From the NCBI GenBank assembly GCA_015063725.1, contig SVTP01000023.1, forward strand, positions 1-39,261: a stretch of DNA of 39,261 nucleotides. The letters are read 5' to 3'. The notes below the pieces were generated by a model. That model was not told the DNA's origin, did no database searches, and saw nothing but the letters and a program-made list of their open reading frames with translations. The number at the start of each line of letters is the position of its first letter. Position 1 is the stretch's first letter. Source of the stretch: Oscillospiraceae bacterium (GTDB lineage: Bacteria; Bacillota; Clostridia; Oscillospirales; CAG-272). A program made the position numbers and the translations under genes. Of the stretch, positions 7,170-16,041 are shown piece after piece.

Positions 7170-8359
7170 GCATCGCTCTGTTTTTGCGTGGGAGTTGTAC
7201 GGTTGCTATCCCAGCTCTCCATCGCACGGCGGCAATGAATTTATGCCTGCAAATGGGCTTGCAATATAGTGACTTTCGGTGGTGTGAGGATGGCAGTGTC
7301 CGCTTTTGTTGCACCGCTCCGTCGGCGCGCCGTTTTCTTGCCACCGCCAAGAAAAGAGACATCGAAGTCGAAATAGTCGCTCGCCATGGATTGCCGCGCT
7401 TTCTCGGGCAGGTGGCAGAGCGCAAAGGGCTGGTCGTGGGAGCTGTCTTAGCAGTTGCACTGATTGTTTTGTCGGGGCTTTTTGTCTGGGACGTGCAGGT
7501 CAGCGGCAACGTAGATTTGACCGAGGGCGAGATCATTGAAGAGCTACGTGCTTGCGGCTTTGGCGTGGGGAGTTATCTACCTGCTTTGCGTGTGCGTGAG
7601 ATCGAAAATCGCGTGCTGATGGCATCCGAGCGCATCGGGTGGCTCTCTATCAACACTGTGGGAACCGTTGCGCACGTGCAGGTCATTGAGCATCTCTCGG
7701 GCGAGGATGCAGGCGATAGCCAATCCGTTGGCAAACGCCCTGCCAACCTCGTTGCCTTGTGCGACGGACAGATCGAATACCTTGAGCTCTACCGCGGAAA
7801 CGCGATGGTAACGACAGGGCAAGCGGTCAAGGCGGGGGAGCTTCTTGTCAGCGGTCTTTATGACAGTCAAACGGGAGGCTTTCGCTACACGCGCGCCGCA
7901 GGGCGTGTTCTGGCACGCACGCAACGGGTGCTGACAGTGGAAATTCCGCTCGTTTATGAGGAAAAAGTGTATGAAGAGCCCATTTTAGAGGGGCTCACGG
8001 TTCATTTTTTTGATTTTTCGTACAAATTTTTCAAAAACAGTGGAAATCAAGACATATTATGTGATATAATAAAATATAATTCTAATTTAGGGCAACTTGG
8101 CAACAATCGGCTTCCCGTGTCCTTTTCGCGCACCGAAATCCATCCGTATCACCTTGAAGAGAGGCAACGCAGTGCCGAGGAAGCGTTAGAGCTTTGCTAT
8201 CGGGAGCTGGAGCTTCAGTTGAGTGGGCTTTCGGGTGACGTTCAGCTTTTGCAAAAGGAGATCACCACCGAGGTGGGGGAGAGCTCCGTTGTTTTGGTTT
8301 GCACCTTGACCTGTATCGAAAACATTGCAGCGGTGCAGGAATTTGAAATCGTTGAGTAA
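7166..8359 (+). CDS. yqfD: Sporulation protein YqfD
   Basis: The 397-residue product matches YqfD. The N-terminal half is soluble. One TM helix lies at about residues 92-112 (LVVGAVLAVALIVLSGLFVW), followed by a POTRA-like outer part (VQVSGNVDLTEGEIIEEL), INTVGTVAHVQV and a long C-terminal region. The family is required for efficient sporulation in Bacillus and is predicted to face the intermembrane space. The start at 7166 (AGGAGGG 6 bases upstream) overlaps the yqfC stop. Bases about 8000-8095, coding FFDFSYKFFKNSG and on, are markedly AT-rich relative to the rest of the gene. Confidence 0.92.
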   Translation: MSIALFLRGSCTVAIPALHRTAAMNLCLQMGLQYSDFRWCEDGSVRFCCTAPSARRFLATAKKRDIEVEIVARHGLPRFLGQVAERKGLVVGAVLAVALIVLSGLFVWDVQVSGNVDLTEGEIIEELRACGFGVGSYLPALRVREIENRVLMASERIGWLSINTVGTVAHVQVIEHLSGEDAGDSQSVGKRPANLVALCDGQIEYLELYRGNAMVTTGQAVKAGELLVSGLYDSQTGGFRYTRAAGRVLARTQRVLTVEIPLVYEEKVYEEPILEGLTVHFFDFSYKFFKNSGNQDILCDIIKYNSNLGQLGNNRLPVSFSRTEIHPYHLEERQRSAEEALELCYRELELQLSGLSGDVQLLQKEITTEVGESSVVLVCTLTCIENIAAVQEFEIVE

Positions 8360-8376
8360 GCATCGAAAGGAACTTT

Positions 8377-9426
8377 ATGAACCGTAAAATCATCCGTATG
8401 GAACATGCAGATGCCACCGCCAAGATCTTTGGCAATTGCGATAGCAATGCGCATCGCATTGAAAAACAGTTTGGCGTAACGCTACGCAACCGCGAGACCG
8501 AGTCGGGCGACTCGATCATTATCGAGGGCGAGGATATGGAAATGCTGAATGCCGCCGCCGATTGTGTAGCATATCTGCACGAGCTTTCCGCAAAGACCGA
8601 GGTCATCACCGAGCAGTCCCTGCAATACGCCATTGATATGATCGCGGGCGGTCAGGCTAAGGAGCTTGCGGCTCTGGGCGATGCCTGCATTTGCATTACC
8701 ACGCGTGGCAAGCCCATCAAGGCAAAAACGCTGGGGCAGCAGCAATATATTGATTCCATCCGCAAAAACACCATCGTTCTCGGTGTTGGTCCTGCGGGAA
8801 CGGGCAAGACCTTTCTTGCCGTTGCCATGGCGGTCAAAGCTCTGCGAGAGAAGCAGGTAACGCGTATCATTCTCACGCGCCCCGCAATCGAGGCGGGCGA
8901 AAAGCTCGGTTTTTTGCCCGGTGATCTGCAAAGCAAGATCGACCCCTACCTGCGCCCCCTCTACGATGCCTTGTACGAAATGCTCGGCGCCGAGACCTAT
9001 CAGCGTCTGCAGGAAAAGGGAACCATTGAGATCGCGCCCTTGGCATATATGAGAGGCCGCACGCTGGACGATTCCTTTATCATTCTTGATGAGGCGCAAA
9101 ACGCCACCCCCGAGCAGATGAAAATGTTTTTGACGCGTCTTGGCTTCAATTCCAAGGCAGTCGTCACAGGTGACCTGACGCAAACCGACCTGCCGCGCGG
9201 ACAAAAGAGCGGTCTTGCCACTGTGGTCAAGATCCTTGACGGCATTGATGATATTGGCATCCACTACTTTAGTGAGCGCGACGTTGTCCGTCACCGCTTG
9301 GTACAAAAGATCATTCAGGCATACGAAAAATACGATAGAGAGCTGGCACGCCGCGAGGCAGAACGCCGCGCCGCCGTGCAGCAAAAGTTGCGCGCCGAAA
9401 AAAACGACAGTAAGAACACAAAGTGA
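8377..9426 (+). CDS. phoH: PhoH-family ATPase/RNA-associated protein
   Basis: A 349-residue protein with an N-terminal KH-like part and a PhoH helicase-like ATPase domain. Walker A GPAGTGKTFLA starts at about residue 136. Walker B FIILDEAQN follows near residue 230, then the QxTxxQMKMFLTRLG motif and GDLTQ. PhoH proteins bind ATP and are tied to RNA metabolism; their genes adjoin ybeY in most bacteria, as here. The ATG at 8377 follows AAAGGAAC. The C-terminal tail is Arg/Glu/Lys-rich. It ends just before ybeY, whose ribosome binding site overlaps the phoH stop. Confidence 0.95.
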   Translation: MNRKIIRMEHADATAKIFGNCDSNAHRIEKQFGVTLRNRETESGDSIIIEGEDMEMLNAAADCVAYLHELSAKTEVITEQSLQYAIDMIAGGQAKELAALGDACICITTRGKPIKAKTLGQQQYIDSIRKNTIVLGVGPAGTGKTFLAVAMAVKALREKQVTRIILTRPAIEAGEKLGFLPGDLQSKIDPYLRPLYDALYEMLGAETYQRLQEKGTIEIAPLAYMRGRTLDDSFIILDEAQNATPEQMKMFLTRLGFNSKAVVTGDLTQTDLPRGQKSGLATVVKILDGIDDIGIHYFSERDVVRHRLVQKIIQAYEKYDRELARREAERRAAVQQKLRAEKNDSKNTK

Positions 9427-9434
9427 GGTCTATT

Positions 9435-9938
9435 ATGAACAGAAAAATGAATTTGCGCATTTATTTTGACAACCATCAGGACAAGCATCCCCTGACTTAC
9501 CGCCTCAAAATGCTGGTTCGCGAGGCGATCGAAGCCACACTCGATTACGAGCAATACGGCAACCCCTGCGAGGTCTCGGTCTCCTTTGTGGACAACGCCG
9601 AGATCCGCGGTTTGAACAAAAAGTTCCGCGGCATTGACAAGGCAACCGACGTGCTTTCTTTCCCCCTCTTCGATTACGAGGGGGAGAGCGAGGAGCCGCC
9701 CGTTGACGAGATGCTCGGCATGCTTGGCGACATTGTGCTCTCCCTGGAGCAAGCCGCCCTTCAAGCAGAGGAATACGGTCACAGCTTTGAGCGTGAGGTA
9801 GCGTTCCTTACCGTGCACTCCATGCTGCACCTTTTGGGCTATGATCATGAGACAGGCGAGGAGGACGAGGCAGACATGCGTCGCCGCCAAAGCGAGATCA
9901 TGGATCTGATGGGGCTTTCTGTCAAGTCGGAGGAATAA
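9435..9938 (+). CDS. ybeY: Endoribonuclease YbeY
   Basis: A 167-residue member of UPF0054. It is a metal-dependent single-strand endoribonuclease involved in 16S rRNA 3' maturation and ribosome quality control. The zinc-binding signature HSMLHLLGYDH starts near residue 129, and the strand KATDVLSFPL precedes it. The GTG at 9423 is also in frame, but GAGGT (9425-9429) correctly serves the ATG at 9435. The gene order phoH-ybeY-x-era is conserved in Firmicutes; the usual dgkA and cdd genes between ybeY and era are replaced here by an unknown gene. Confidence 0.95.
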   Translation: MNRKMNLRIYFDNHQDKHPLTYRLKMLVREAIEATLDYEQYGNPCEVSVSFVDNAEIRGLNKKFRGIDKATDVLSFPLFDYEGESEEPPVDEMLGMLGDIVLSLEQAALQAEEYGHSFEREVAFLTVHSMLHLLGYDHETGEEDEADMRRRQSEIMDLMGLSVKSEE

Positions 9939-9941
9939 GGG

Positions 9942-10400
9942 ATGATAGGCAAACAGATGGATACTGCGGGAAAGACCGAGAACTTTTTTTCTCGCAACGT
10001 CAAGCTCATTACCTTTCTGATTTGCATCACTGTTATTTTTTCCCCATTCGTCATCGTTTACATCAAGGATACCATTGAGGATCAGCGCCTGGCAAGCCGC
10101 CCCAAAATGACGGTAGACGAGCTTGTAGTCATTGCCGAAAAATCAAAGGATCTGCACAGGGCAGACCTTGCAAAGTTTGCGGACTATTGTGAAGAGAGCG
10201 AAATGCAGGGCATGCAATACGCAATGTACCGCATACCGATCTTACACGAAAGAAATCTCGTTCTTTCGGTAAGCTTTGATTCCGCAATTGATTACGTGTT
10301 TTATTTCAAGCTGATCGATCAGGACACCAGAGAAGAGGTTGATCTCTTAAAAGAGGCACACCTACTTGAGGAGTTCCTCACCGCCCAAACAACTAACTGA
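9942..10400 (+). CDS. Single-TM protein between ybeY and era, function unknown
   Basis: I do not recognise a family. The 152-residue product has a charged N-terminus, one strongly hydrophobic helix at about residues 24-42 (LITFLICITVIFSPFVIVYI), and an acidic soluble domain of about 105 residues. That domain begins with TVDELVVIAEKSKDL and ends in predicted beta strands (LVLSVSFDSAIDYVFYFKLID). GGAGG (9929-9933) lies 8 bases before the ATG. The gene begins 3 bases after ybeY and lies 19 bases before era, so it is part of the operon. The domain could be extracellular or cytoplasmic; charge distribution (basic K20 side before the helix) favours N-in, soluble domain out. Confidence 0.75.
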   Translation: MIGKQMDTAGKTENFFSRNVKLITFLICITVIFSPFVIVYIKDTIEDQRLASRPKMTVDELVVIAEKSKDLHRADLAKFADYCEESEMQGMQYAMYRIPILHERNLVLSVSFDSAIDYVFYFKLIDQDTREEVDLLKEAHLLEEFLTAQTTN

Positions 10401-10419
10401 AAAAGGACTTTGAATTTTT

Positions 10420-11304
10420 ATGAAAAGAACCGGATTTATCTCGATCGTAGGTCGCCCCAACGTGGGCAAATCCACCTTGCTCAACAGCATTCTGGGGGAG
10501 AAAATCGCGATCGTTTCCAATAAACCCCAAACCACGCGCAACCGCATTGCAGGTATTGAAACGCGCGGTGAGGATCAATTCGTATTTCTCGATACCCCCG
10601 GCATCTTCAAGCCGCAAAACAGTCTTGGCGATTTTATGGTCAAGACTGCAAACAGCACCATGCAAGAGGGGGATATGGTCATTCTGGTAGCCGATGCAGG
10701 CTACCGCCCCGGCGACGTTGAAGAGGGCATTATCGCCTATCTCAAAAAGTCGGGCACCCCTGCCATTCTTGCCTTGAACAAGGTCGACCTCTACCGCCGC
10801 GAGCAGATTGCCGAGACCATTGCGGCATATGCTGCCGCGCACAATTTTGAGGCGGTCGTCCCGATCTCTGCCAAAAAAGGCAAGTACGTGGACGAGGTGC
10901 TTGACGAGTGCTCCAAGCTGCTGCGCGAGGGTGAGTGGTTCTACGATGAGGATATGATCACCGACCAACCCCAACGTCAAATGGTTGCCGAGATCATTCG
11001 AGAGAAGATCCTGCGCACGCTGGATAAAGAGATCCCCCACGGCGTTGCCATCGTGGTAGAGGAATACCGCGACGAGGGCAGCATCGTACGCATTCGCGCT
11101 GAGATCTTTTGCGAAAAGGCATCTCACAAGGGCATCCTTGTCGGCAAGAACGGCGAGACGCTCAAGCGCATCGGTTCCTACGCCCGCGAGGATATGGAAA
11201 AGCTGCTGGATGCACAGGTCTACCTCAACCTTTGGGTAAAAGTCAAGGAGAACTGGCGCGACAGTGCACGCGGCATTCTCAATTTCGGTTACACCGAGGA
11301 ATAA
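10420..11304 (+). CDS. era: GTPase Era
   Basis: Era binds GTP and the 3' end of 16S rRNA during 30S subunit assembly. The 294-residue protein has G1 GRPNVGKS (residues 11-18), G3 DTPG (about 57), G4 NKVD (about 120) and G5 SAKK. A C-terminal KH domain carries GKNGETLKRIGSYAREDME. Length is normal. The start follows AAAAGGAC. Neighbours ybeY, recO and the upstream yqfC-yqfD-phoH genes match the standard Firmicutes cluster. Confidence 0.97.
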   Translation: MKRTGFISIVGRPNVGKSTLLNSILGEKIAIVSNKPQTTRNRIAGIETRGEDQFVFLDTPGIFKPQNSLGDFMVKTANSTMQEGDMVILVADAGYRPGDVEEGIIAYLKKSGTPAILALNKVDLYRREQIAETIAAYAAAHNFEAVVPISAKKGKYVDEVLDECSKLLREGEWFYDEDMITDQPQRQMVAEIIREKILRTLDKEIPHGVAIVVEEYRDEGSIVRIRAEIFCEKASHKGILVGKNGETLKRIGSYAREDMEKLLDAQVYLNLWVKVKENWRDSARGILNFGYTEE

Positions 11305-11322
11305 CATCGAAAGGAAGCTGCT

Positions 11323-12153
11323 ATGCGACACGAAAGCATCGACGGCGTTGTTGTGCGTGTGCGTGACTACGGTGACCACGACCGCTATCTGTCGGTGCTA
11401 ACGGCAGAGACGGGACGAATCACTGTGCTCTCCAAGGGGGGGCATTCGCTCAAAGGTCCGCAAACCGCCATCAGTCAGCTCTACACCTACGCAAATTTTG
11501 AATATTACCGCAAAGGGGAGTTCAACATCCTCAAGGGCGGCTCTGCCTATCAGCATTTTTACGCGCTCAGCATGGATATTGACCGCCTCAATCTGGCGGC
11601 GTATTTGTGCGACGTTGCCTGCGAGCTGACCGACGAGGGAGAGCCTGCACCCGAAATGCTGCGCCTGCTCCTCAATTCGCTGTACGCCATCTCCAAGGAT
11701 CTTTATCCGCAAGAGATCATCAAGGGCGCGTTTGAATTGCGCGCTATGGCAATGTCGGGCTACGCCCCCGATCTTGGCACCTGCACCGCTTGCGGACGCG
11801 ATGCGGACGAGCATTTTTATCTGCACATTATGAACGGTGCGCTCCTTTGCTCCGAGTGTTTTGCCCAAAAGGGAAAAGAGGTCAAGCGCTACACCGCTAC
11901 GTCCTATGATGACATTCGCGAGAGTGAGACTGTTGCAGGGCTTTCTCCTGCCGTCCTTGCGGCGATGCGCTATTGCGTTTCCGCTCCTCTTGAGCGACTG
12001 TTTGCCTTTGGATTGGAAGAAGCCTCGGATCTTGAGGACTTTGCACGCACCGCACAAACCTATCTGCTCTCTCACCTTGAGAGAGGATTTGATTCACTCA
12101 ATTTTTACCACACAATGCGAGCACCCCTGCCGCATAAGGAAACCAAGGTATGA
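11323..12153 (+). CDS. recO: DNA repair protein RecO
   Basis: RecO loads RecA onto SSB-coated DNA with RecR. The 276-residue product has an N-terminal OB fold (DGVVVRVRDYGDHDRYLSVLT). A zinc site is formed by CTACGRD near residue 153 and CSEC near 177, followed by an alpha-helical C-terminus. It starts 18 bases after era behind GAAAGGAAG. Its stop overlaps the mutS2 start at ATGA (12150-12153), so the two are translationally coupled. Confidence 0.95.
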   Translation: MRHESIDGVVVRVRDYGDHDRYLSVLTAETGRITVLSKGGHSLKGPQTAISQLYTYANFEYYRKGEFNILKGGSAYQHFYALSMDIDRLNLAAYLCDVACELTDEGEPAPEMLRLLLNSLYAISKDLYPQEIIKGAFELRAMAMSGYAPDLGTCTACGRDADEHFYLHIMNGALLCSECFAQKGKEVKRYTATSYDDIRESETVAGLSPAVLAAMRYCVSAPLERLFAFGLEEASDLEDFARTAQTYLLSHLERGFDSLNFYHTMRAPLPHKETKV

Positions 12154-14534
12154 ATTTTACACAAAAAACATTAACCACACTCGAATTTGATAAGATCTGC
12201 GAAATGCTTGCCGACTGTGCGCCCACCTCGGGCGCGCAAGCTTTGGCGCGCAGACTGATGCCCTCGAGCGACGTTGTTGAGGTATTGCGCCGTCAGCGCA
12301 GAACCACCGATGCGCGCAGGCTCTTGGAGACCAAAGGCATGCCACCCTTTGGCACGGTGATCGACGTCTCCGATGCTTGCGAGCGTGCCGTCAAGGGCGC
12401 GGTGCTTTCCATGCGCGAGATCCTTGACGTCGGTCGTCTTTTGCGCTCTGCCCGTCAAGTTGGCGAGTATGCTAAGGCAAACCGCACCTTTGAAACAACA
12501 CTCGATGAGATCTTCGGGCGCTTGCTTTCCAACCGACACCTTGAGGATAGCATTTCTCGCTCCATCATCTCCGAGGATATGATCGCCGACGAGGCGAGTC
12601 GCGAGCTTGCCGAGATCCGCCGCAAGATCCGCGAGTCCAACAACCGCATCAAGGAGACCTTGCAGCACTATATCAGCGGTTCTTACTCCAAAATCTTGCA
12701 GGATAACATCGTCACCATGCGCAATGGGCGTTACGTTATCCCCGTAAAGGCAGAATGTAAAAACGAGCTCAAGGGACTCATTCACGATACCTCGTCCTCG
12801 GGTGCGACTATCTTCGTCGAGCCCATGGCGGTGGTGGATGCCAACAACGAGCTCCGCATGCTTCACTCCAAGGAGGAGCACGAGATCGAGCGCATTCTGT
12901 ATTCTTTTTCGTCCGACATCAGCGCGGCATCCGAGTCCTTGCGCCTCAATTACCTCAATTTGACCGAGCTGGCATTCCTCTTTACCTGCGCCGAGCTTTC
13001 TCTGCGTATGGGCGCGGTTGAGCCCCACATTTCGGGCAACCAAACAGTGGAACTGCGCCGCGCAAGACACCCCCTGATCGACCCCAAAAAGGTCGTTCCC
13101 ACCAACATCAAAATCGGTGGAGATTATGATACGCTTATCATCACAGGTCCCAATACGGGCGGTAAGACCGTTACCCTCAAAACCGTGGGACTGTTTGCCC
13201 TGATGACACAAGCGGGCTTGCACATTCCTGCCGAGCCCGATTCTTCCATTTGCGTGTTCAGCCGCGTGCTGGTTGACATTGGCGACGAGCAGAGCATTGA
13301 GCAATCGCTCTCCACCTTTTCCTCGCACATGGTCAACATCGTGCGCGTGATGGAGGAGGTCGATGAAAAATCGCTTTGCCTGTTTGACGAGCTTGGCGCG
13401 GGCACAGACCCCGTTGAGGGTGCGGCGCTTGCCATTGCCATTATCGAGTCTGTCCGTCAGGTAGGCGCGCTTTGCATGGCGACCACCCACTACACCGAGC
13501 TCAAGACCTTTGCACTTGACACCGAGGGTGTGCAAAATGCATCCTGCGAGTTTGACGTTGCCACGCTCAAGCCAACCTATCGGCTGATGATCGGCACGCC
13601 AGGTAAATCCAATGCGTTTGCCATTTCCTCAAAATTGGGACTGCCCGAAGAGATCATCAATCTTGCAAAGGAGAACGTCAACCGAGATCACCAACGCTTT
13701 GAAGAGGTGATCGAGCAGCTCGAGGCAACACGCCTTGAGGCTGACCGTGCAAGAGACGAGGCTATGCAGCTCAAGCGCGACTACGAAAAGCTCAAGAGCG
13801 ACGCCGAAAAGGAGATCAAGACACGCTTTTTTGAGGTGGAACGCCAAATTGAGCAAAACCGCCGTCAGGCACAGCAAATGCTGGACAGTGCGCGCGCATC
13901 AAGCGACTTTATCTTTGCGCAGCTCGAAAAAGCGAAAAAGGCAGAGGCAGAAAAACGCCTTACCGAGGAGCTGGACGAGGCACGCCGTGCCGTTCGTCGC
14001 ACCATCCGCGAGGGAAGCGAGAAGATCGATCCCGTTGAAGAGAAGAAGGACGAAAAATACGTGCTTCCGCGTGATCTCAAATGCGGTGACAAGGTGTATA
14101 TCGTCAACATCGATAAAGAGGGCATTCTCTTGGAAACACCCGACAAGAGCGGTTCTGTGCTTGTTCAGGCGGGCATTCTCAAAACCCGAACAAAGATTTC
14201 CAATTTGCAACTGATCGAAGAAAAACCGCAAATCATCAGCGGCAAGCAAAAAAAGCCCGCATCCGAGTTCCACGCAAAGGTCAATCGCGATTTCCGCGAT
14301 GAAATTGACTTGCGCGGCATGCTTGGCGACGAGGCTTGGCAGGCTGTTGATAAGTATCTTGACGAAGCCGTAATTGCCAACTTTGGGCGCGTGCGCCTCA
14401 TTCACGGCAAGGGTACGGGCGCGCTCAAAAATGCGCTTTGGCAGCACCTCAAGCACGACCGTCGCATCAAAGCCTTCCGTATAGCGGCATACGGCGAGGG
14501 AGACGGTGGTGTTACCGTCGTAGAACTCAAATAA
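12150..14534 (+). CDS. mutS2: MutS2, Smr-domain ATPase/endonuclease
   Basis: The 794-residue protein lacks the mismatch-recognition domain of MutS and has the MutS2 layout. The clamp/lever region comes first. The ATPase core has Walker A GPNTGGKT (about 333-340), Walker B LCLFDELGAGTDP (about 410), and TTHYTELK. A long charged coiled coil follows (about 510-630). The C-terminal Smr domain starts near residue 715 with EIDLRGMLGDEA and has VRLIHGKGTG. In Bacillus MutS2 acts on collided ribosomes, with a proposed additional role in recombination control. It is the last gene of the yqfC-to-mutS2 run; 12 bases separate it from the next gene. Confidence 0.96.
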   Translation: MNFTQKTLTTLEFDKICEMLADCAPTSGAQALARRLMPSSDVVEVLRRQRRTTDARRLLETKGMPPFGTVIDVSDACERAVKGAVLSMREILDVGRLLRSARQVGEYAKANRTFETTLDEIFGRLLSNRHLEDSISRSIISEDMIADEASRELAEIRRKIRESNNRIKETLQHYISGSYSKILQDNIVTMRNGRYVIPVKAECKNELKGLIHDTSSSGATIFVEPMAVVDANNELRMLHSKEEHEIERILYSFSSDISAASESLRLNYLNLTELAFLFTCAELSLRMGAVEPHISGNQTVELRRARHPLIDPKKVVPTNIKIGGDYDTLIITGPNTGGKTVTLKTVGLFALMTQAGLHIPAEPDSSICVFSRVLVDIGDEQSIEQSLSTFSSHMVNIVRVMEEVDEKSLCLFDELGAGTDPVEGAALAIAIIESVRQVGALCMATTHYTELKTFALDTEGVQNASCEFDVATLKPTYRLMIGTPGKSNAFAISSKLGLPEEIINLAKENVNRDHQRFEEVIEQLEATRLEADRARDEAMQLKRDYEKLKSDAEKEIKTRFFEVERQIEQNRRQAQQMLDSARASSDFIFAQLEKAKKAEAEKRLTEELDEARRAVRRTIREGSEKIDPVEEKKDEKYVLPRDLKCGDKVYIVNIDKEGILLETPDKSGSVLVQAGILKTRTKISNLQLIEEKPQIISGKQKKPASEFHAKVNRDFRDEIDLRGMLGDEAWQAVDKYLDEAVIANFGRVRLIHGKGTGALKNALWQHLKHDRRIKAFRIAAYGEGDGGVTVVELK

Positions 14535-14546
14535 GGAGAAAACAGG

Positions 14547-15290
14547 ATGAAGACTATAAACGTAACTGTTTGGAATGAATTTCGCCACGAGAAAACCGAT
14601 CCTGCTTGCAAGTCTGTCTACCCCGATGGGCTCCATGCAACCATCAAGGCTTTTCTTGATGTCAACGAGGATATGAACGTGCGTCTGGCGGCGCTGGATG
14701 ACCCCGACCAAGGACTTCCCGACGAGGTCTTGGAGAGCACCGACGTGCTCATTTGGTGGGGACACATGGCGCACCACGAGGTCTCGGATGCCCTGGCAGA
14801 AAAGATCCGTCAACGCGTGTACCTCGGTAAAATGGGCTTTATCGCCCTGCACTCGGCACACAAGTCCAAGCCTTTCCGTAGCATTGTGGGAACGACGGGC
14901 AACCTTTCCTGGGGCAGAGAGCAAAAGGAGATCGTTTGGACGCTTTTGCCCTCGCACCCGATCGCGGCTGGCATTCCCGACCATTTTCTGCTTCCCAAAG
15001 AGGAGCTTTACAGTGAGCCCTTCTACATCCCCCAACCCGACGAGCTCATCTTTTGCGGTTGGTTTGAGGATGGACACGTGATGCGCGCAGGCGCGACCTT
15101 CCACACCGGCGCGGGAAAGGTGTTTTACTTCCAACCCGGTCACGAGACCTGCCATGCATATCACGATGCAAACGTGCAGCGCATCATCACCAATGCCGTT
15201 CGTTGGGTACAACCCAATGAATTTGGTTATCCTATCAAGGACGAATGTCCGCAGATCACCTGGAAAACAGTTGACGAGTTCAACAAATAA
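14547..15290 (+). CDS. ThuA-like domain protein
   Basis: The 247-residue protein follows the ThuA (trehalose utilisation) family, a class I glutamine-amidotransferase-like fold. Visible features are VTVWNEFRHEK at the N-terminus, DVLIWWGHMAHHEV, GFIALHSAHKSKPF, a WTLLPSHPIAAGIP segment, and the C-terminal GKVFYFQPGHETCHAY. Related proteins occur in sugar-utilisation clusters; the reaction is not established, and no sugar genes are present here. AAGGAG lies 8 bases before the ATG. It sits between mutS2 and the folate riboswitch and may be cotranscribed with mutS2. Confidence 0.85.
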   Translation: MKTINVTVWNEFRHEKTDPACKSVYPDGLHATIKAFLDVNEDMNVRLAALDDPDQGLPDEVLESTDVLIWWGHMAHHEVSDALAEKIRQRVYLGKMGFIALHSAHKSKPFRSIVGTTGNLSWGREQKEIVWTLLPSHPIAAGIPDHFLLPKEELYSEPFYIPQPDELIFCGWFEDGHVMRAGATFHTGAGKVFYFQPGHETCHAYHDANVQRIITNAVRWVQPNEFGYPIKDECPQITWKTVDEFNK

Positions 15291-15313
15291 TTTTCAATAA
15301 AAACAACAAAAAC

Positions 15314-15424
15314 GAAGAGTAAAAATATCGGCGTTGGAGCAATCCGGAGTGCCTGTCGGACGGGGAGTTGTCGATGGGACGAATAGGGAATATCCCTTGC
15401 GGTCGATATTTTGCATCCCGCTTC
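15314..15424 (+). promoter_or_regulatory. THF (tetrahydrofolate) riboswitch, folT leader
   Basis: The sequence follows the class I THF riboswitch. It has a P1 GAAG/CTTC (15314-15317 with 15421-15424) and AGAGT. A perfect 9-bp P2 pairs AAAATATCG (15322-15330) with CGATATTTT (15404-15412), followed by GGCGTT. The conserved ACGAA (15379-15383), a variable hairpin and GCGGT (15399-15403) come next, and the closing TTGCATCC (15411-15418) carries the pseudoknot strand. It lies before folT-folC, the expected regulon. Downstream, two mutually exclusive hairpins share bases 15451-15453: 15435-15441 with 15447-15453, or 15451-15458 with the AAAAGGAGGT ribosome binding site region. This suggests translational control. 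Confidence 0.87.
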
Positions 15425-15491
15425 AGTCGGCTTTGGCGGCACACAATGCCACCCTTTTGCCAGTGAAACGAGGTGGAAAAGGAGGTATTGT

Positions 15492-16037
15492 ATGAAGAAA
15501 GAAGCTTCCCAAAAACACCTGCGCAGCAATTTGCGTCTGCTTGCCGTGTCTGCTTTTTTGGCGGCACTCAGCATCATTTGCGGCAAATATCTCGCCCTTT
15601 CCTTGGGAGGCGTACTGCGCTTCAGCTTTGAAAATTTGCCCATTCTGCTCTCGGGTATGATGTTCGGTCCCGTAGCAGGGGCACTCGTGGGCGCGGTTGC
15701 CGATCTTGTCGGTTGCTTGATGGTGGGGTACACCGTCAATCCGCTTGTCACCCTTGGTGCTGTTTGTGTGGGCGTTCTTGGCGGACTTTTGTTTCGCTTG
15801 ACAAAAAAACTGCCCCTTTTGTGGCAGACCTGCATCACCGTTATTCTGGCACACCTTGTAGCATCGGTCATTATCAAGACCGTCGGTCTTGCGGCGTACT
15901 ACGATATGCCGTTCTACGTCCTGCTTTTGTACAGACTTTTGAATTACGCCATTGTTGGCGTTGCCGAATGGTTGCTTCTATACACGGTGCTCAAAAACAA
16001 AGCCCTGCGCCGCCGCTTTGAGGAGTTGAGAGGATAA
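15492..16037 (+). CDS. folT: Folate ECF transporter S component FolT
   Basis: The 181-residue integral membrane protein has about five to six TM helices and the ECF S-component entry pattern: RLLAVSAFLAALSIICGKYLA near the N-terminus, then FSFENLPILLSGMMFGPVAGALVG. S components bind the vitamin and need the shared EcfAA'T module, which is not encoded in this window. Folate specificity is inferred from the THF riboswitch upstream and folC 4 bases downstream. GGAGG lies 6 bases before the ATG at 15492; longer in-frame starts would overlap the riboswitch. Confidence 0.9.
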   Translation: MKKEASQKHLRSNLRLLAVSAFLAALSIICGKYLALSLGGVLRFSFENLPILLSGMMFGPVAGALVGAVADLVGCLMVGYTVNPLVTLGAVCVGVLGGLLFRLTKKLPLLWQTCITVILAHLVASVIIKTVGLAAYYDMPFYVLLLYRLLNYAIVGVAEWLLLYTVLKNKALRRRFEELRG

Positions 16038-16041
16038 AAAG

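Noticed and set aside
12171-13535. 454-codon minus-strand frame
   Set aside because: Shadow of mutS2 on the opposite strand.
13899-15212. 437-codon minus-strand frame
   Set aside because: Antisense to mutS2 and the ThuA gene, spanning two unrelated genes; no start signals.
15271-15299. Promoter for folT inside the ThuA 3' end (TTGACG)
   Set aside because: The -35 is good, but no acceptable -10 lies 16-18 bases downstream.
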